A DNA stretch of 64,000 nucleotides from NCBI RefSeq assembly GCF_000313615.1, contig NZ_AMZQ01000009.1, positions 62,001-126,000 on the forward strand, given 5' to 3'. The notes beneath the pieces were generated by a model. That model was given only the letters and a program-made list of their open reading frames with translations, was not told where the DNA came from and made no database searches. The DNA comes from Campylobacter showae CSUNSWCD (GTDB taxonomy: Bacteria; Campylobacterota; Campylobacteria; Campylobacterales; Campylobacteraceae). Positions 61,382 through 64,000 of the stretch are shown in pieces (within the stretch, counting starts at the first letter, position 1; each line of letters opens with the position of its first letter). Both the position numbers and the translations under genes were made by a program.

Positions 61382-62256
61382 CAGTATTAAGCAAAGTCAA
61401 TTTTACGCTGACGCAAACAAACGCGCCAGCTGACAGGGAAAGAAAATATAGCAAGGGTATGAACGTAGCAGAGGATGAAGTGATCATCTACAACGAGCAA
61501 AAATATAAGGCTGCAAAAGCTATTTCAAGTATGCAAGAGCCACCAGATCGCGATATAAAAAATTTCACGAACGTGGGTGCGATAAATAAAAATGCAATGA
61601 TCGATAGCTTCATAAACACGCAGACCACAAAAAAGGACGGCTCGCCGCTAATTTTTAAGATAGATACGCAAAGAAAGCGTATCAATTGTTTGTCGTTTTT
61701 CAACATAGACGCAGACACGCTCACGATCAAAAAAGACGGCAAGCAGATCTATCAAGACAAGCTCCTGAAAAAATCAAGCGTGAGCTGGTGGGAATTCTTT
61801 TTTGAGAATGGAAAAGAATTCAAAAAAGACACCATCGTGAATGTCCCTATGCTCTTTGGCGAGTTTGAAGTGACACTCACGCCAAATAAATTCGGAGCAA
61901 ATTTGGGTCATCTTAGCATCGGTCAAAAGGTCTTCATCGGATACACTGAGCTTGGGTGTGAATTTGGAGCGATTGACTATTCCAAAAAGCAAAAGAACGA
62001 GTATGGCGACATATCAATACTCAAAGGCAGGGCTGCAAAGTATCTCAACACCGCAGTGGTCGTGGATACCAAGCAGATCGACAGCAAAGATCAGGTGCTC
62101 ATGGCTATCCTTGGAGAGCTTACGACCTTTATCGGGGATGAAAAGGATCGAGGCATCAAAAGCCTCATACTCTTTGGCTTCATAAAAGACTATTCATTCA
62201 AAGTCACGGGAGAGGAGAAAAGCAGCCTAAATTTAAATGTCGAGGGTGTCGTTTAA
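61378..62256 (+). CDS. Phage tail protein of unknown function
   Basis: 292 residues, starting in an ATGA overlap with the tape measure gene. Mixed alpha/beta with WWEFFFENGKEF, no recognised family. By position it may be a distal tail or baseplate protein. Confidence 0.6.
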   Translation: MTVLSKVNFTLTQTNAPADRERKYSKGMNVAEDEVIIYNEQKYKAAKAISSMQEPPDRDIKNFTNVGAINKNAMIDSFINTQTTKKDGSPLIFKIDTQRKRINCLSFFNIDADTLTIKKDGKQIYQDKLLKKSSVSWWEFFFENGKEFKKDTIVNVPMLFGEFEVTLTPNKFGANLGHLSIGQKVFIGYTELGCEFGAIDYSKKQKNEYGDISILKGRAAKYLNTAVVVDTKQIDSKDQVLMAILGELTTFIGDEKDRGIKSLILFGFIKDYSFKVTGEEKSSLNLNVEGVV

Positions 62257-62327
62257 ATTTAGGCTAGGCAATAGGTGGGCGTTTAAACGCCCTTTAACAA
62301 CATATTAAATTTTAAAAAGGATAACAC

Positions 62328-63932
62328 ATGGCAAAACAAATTTCAAAGATCAAAGAACCACCAACTACGAGTGATCCGCAAAATTTCGACGCAAGAGCGG
62401 ATGAGTTTGTAGCGTGCTTGCCAAGATTCGTGACAGAGGCGAATGAGCTAGCAGTAGAGGCAGAGGGCAACGCAAATGCAGCCCAGAATTCAAAAGAGGC
62501 AGCCGCAGCCAGTGCCGAGCAGGCGGGGCAAGCAAGAGACGCAGCCGCCCTGTCAGCTCAAAACCTAGCCACTGCCGTAAATGACGCCATAGAGTGCAAG
62601 CAATCTGCTGCAAAGAGTGCGAACAATGCAAAAAAGAGCGAAACGGCGGTTAGCGAGATAAAAGACGGGCTTGCTGATGCACTGGATACGCTTGAAGCGA
62701 TGAAGAAAATCAGCAAAGACGGGTTTATAGACGATACGCAGACAAGAACGAATTTGACGTATTCGAGCAAAAAGATCGATAGCGATTTTTCAAAGACAGA
62801 CCACAACCACGATACGGCTTATTTATCTATCGAGAAATTCAACGAATTTAATACGAAAATCGTCAAAAAACAAAATAATCTCGATTTTATGGTTAATTTC
62901 TTGCAAGACGTTACGGCAGACGGCGTAGCCGTAAAAATAGACGATACGAGCAATTCGGTCTACTCTTTTGTGGAAGGCAGCGATCTTGTTTTGCACGTGG
63001 ATAACGGAAAATATTTTTATATAGGCGCAATGGGGTCAGGCAGAACTATCATATCGGACGAAATAAAAAATCCAAACCGCAAGAATATATTAAAAAGACA
63101 TCAAGACCTCGCCCCGTACCCAAGCGCCGAAGTTTTATTTTTGTATAAAATCGGAGATCTGCTTTATTTTAGGAGATCCTCATTTTTTTATGTATACAAC
63201 ACAAAAACCGAGGAGTGGGTCGAAACAAATAGCAGTATGGGGGACAGTCTTGATAAAATGGAAAGAATGCATTTTATAGATCCAAAATTCGCCGTCACAA
63301 GGCACTATTCCGGGTTAAAAATCAAAGGAGTAAACGGAGGTAATTACATAAACCTTGACTACGCGTATAGTACGGTAGTAATAATGCAGGACTACTTAAT
63401 CGAAATGAATGATTCGGCAAAAACGGTTAAAGCCTACAAAATCGTAGTCGAGGGCGGCAATGCTTCAAAAAGGCCTATAGACATATCTCAGGTTCCTTAT
63501 CATGATTCGTATATTAGTCTCGCTCCCATCAGCTCTCACTACTATGACAGAGGGACCAAGTATTATAAGAAAGACGATGATCTATACTATCTAGAGACAT
63601 TTGAGGATGGCAGCGTACGTGGCTATGCTCTATACAAAAACAAAGAGCGACTACCTATACCAATAATGCCGCAAAGCAATGAAAAACTATTTCTAGCCCA
63701 GAGAACTAGATTTTTAATCAATGTTTATATCGGTACAGACCAAACCTATACGCGCATGTACGATATTACCGGAAAAGGTAAAATCGTAAGGCTCCCCGTA
63801 GGCGTTCTATGCGCAGAAGAAACCGAGCAAGGCATAAGGATAGCATACGTACCGCGATTGCCTGCCGACGGCAAGCCGCGGACCTTTTATGAGGCTATAT
63901 TGCCGTATGAAATTTTTAGTAACGAGGAGTAG
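62328..63932 (+). CDS. Tail fibre protein
   Basis: 534 residues. The N-terminal attachment part is followed by an alanine-rich coiled coil (about 40-125, AAAASAEQAGQARDAAALSA) and by KTDHNHDTAYLS, a His-rich turn typical of trimeric phage tail fibres. The C-terminal half (about 180-534) is beta-rich with many Tyr residues and probably binds the host surface. AAGG precedes the start. From about codon 170 the codon use changes, so the receptor-binding part may be a recombined module. Confidence 0.75.
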   Translation: MAKQISKIKEPPTTSDPQNFDARADEFVACLPRFVTEANELAVEAEGNANAAQNSKEAAAASAEQAGQARDAAALSAQNLATAVNDAIECKQSAAKSANNAKKSETAVSEIKDGLADALDTLEAMKKISKDGFIDDTQTRTNLTYSSKKIDSDFSKTDHNHDTAYLSIEKFNEFNTKIVKKQNNLDFMVNFLQDVTADGVAVKIDDTSNSVYSFVEGSDLVLHVDNGKYFYIGAMGSGRTIISDEIKNPNRKNILKRHQDLAPYPSAEVLFLYKIGDLLYFRRSSFFYVYNTKTEEWVETNSSMGDSLDKMERMHFIDPKFAVTRHYSGLKIKGVNGGNYINLDYAYSTVVIMQDYLIEMNDSAKTVKAYKIVVEGGNASKRPIDISQVPYHDSYISLAPISSHYYDRGTKYYKKDDDLYYLETFEDGSVRGYALYKNKERLPIPIMPQSNEKLFLAQRTRFLINVYIGTDQTYTRMYDITGKGKIVRLPVGVLCAEETEQGIRIAYVPRLPADGKPRTFYEAILPYEIFSNEE

Positions 63933-63936
63933 CCGA

Positions 63937-64000
63937 TGAAACCAACCCCAAAACAATGGCTCCAAGTAGCCAAAAATTTCATCATCGAGCTTCCGCTTGA
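63937..64000 (+). CDS. Start of a phage tail-region gene (partial)
   Basis: ATG at 63937, four bases after the tail-fibre stop, opens a frame to the window end (MKPTPKQWLQVAKNFIIELP). GAGGAG precedes it. Only 21 codons are visible, so no function can be given. Confidence 0.6.

Larger units (their letters stand above)
34700..64000 (+). mobile_element. Mu-like transposable prophage (left end approximate, right end outside window)
   Basis: Order of repressor, Ner-like protein, MuA-type DDE transposase, MuB-type ATPase, Gam, GemA, gpG, MuF, gp29 portal, gp28 terminase, gpI protease/scaffold, gpT head protein, tail genes and tail fibre defines a transposable phage. The head-packaging block (46630-52264) points left, while early and tail blocks point right. 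No lysis enzyme was recognised in the window. Left boundary is an estimate from repeats. Confidence 0.9.

Noticed and set aside
34700-64000. CRISPR array
   Set aside because: No series of equal repeats with unique spacers was found; repeats are palindromic sites or insertion elements.

Overview
The window is a Campylobacter-type chromosome (Campylobacterota), probably a species with GC above that of C. jejuni, such as the C. showae/rectus/curvus/concisus group. The evidence is gene order and protein families: leuS-secF-secD-yajC/lnt/metK, then pepF-helicase-truB-csrA-ispE-smpB-clpS-clpA-aat, which as I recall matches the C. jejuni Cj1085-Cj1109 block. The word AAATTTG/CAAATTT is also extremely frequent. 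The species call is an inference.

Region 1 (1-17353) holds housekeeping genes: mfd (partial, GTG start), folC, a GGDEF cyclase, an LptE-like lipoprotein, leuS, the Sec accessory genes secF-secD-yajC, lnt, a frameshifted membrane-protein gene, metK, sstT and pepF. Region 2 (17500-31000) starts with a probable SspB-type ClpXP adaptor. A TonB-dependent haem/transferrin-type receptor and a LysR regulator follow, set between otherwise syntenic genes. Then come a UvrD-family helicase, truB-csrA-ispE-smpB, a tautomerase, a thioredoxin-like lipoprotein, and clpS-clpA-aat, so protein tagging and degradation genes cluster here. Region 3 (30970-34127) is a flagellar rod operon (flgB-flgC-fliE) with a sigma-54 promoter and a co-directional penicillin-binding protein 2 gene.

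Region 4 (about 34700 to the window end) is a Mu-like transposable prophage. From the left it has a left-end repeat array, an S24 repressor facing a strong operator-laden promoter, a membrane protein, a Ner-like regulator, a MuA-type transposase, a MuB-type ATPase and an early/accessory cassette (DUF4406, Gam, ASCH, C5 DNA methyltransferase, YopX, GemA, zinc ribbon, RecA-like ATPase). A leftward head cassette follows (gpG, MuF, portal, large and small terminase), then a rightward cassette (protease/scaffold, major head, tail tube candidate, frameshifted tail chaperone, 1596-residue tape measure, tail fibre). The right end is not reached.

The most unusual content is in the prophage. (a) Five copies of a hairpin-rich element (about 95-175 bp) sit at gene starts in the sense direction. 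Three are flanked by 15-16 bp near-perfect direct repeats that duplicate the stop/start junction, so both neighbouring genes stay intact and an open frame runs through the element; a fourth is fused in frame to an ATPase. (b) Two tiny membrane-protein frames with good ribosome binding sites are nested in the transposase gene. (c) A three-site array of GCGAACACTTG occurs twice with identical 50/28-base spacing and compensating changes. (d) A tRNA-like locus has an extended -10 promoter. (e) An A-AAA-AAG frameshift site lies in the tail chaperone gene. (f) A 37-bp palindrome sits between the divergent late operons.
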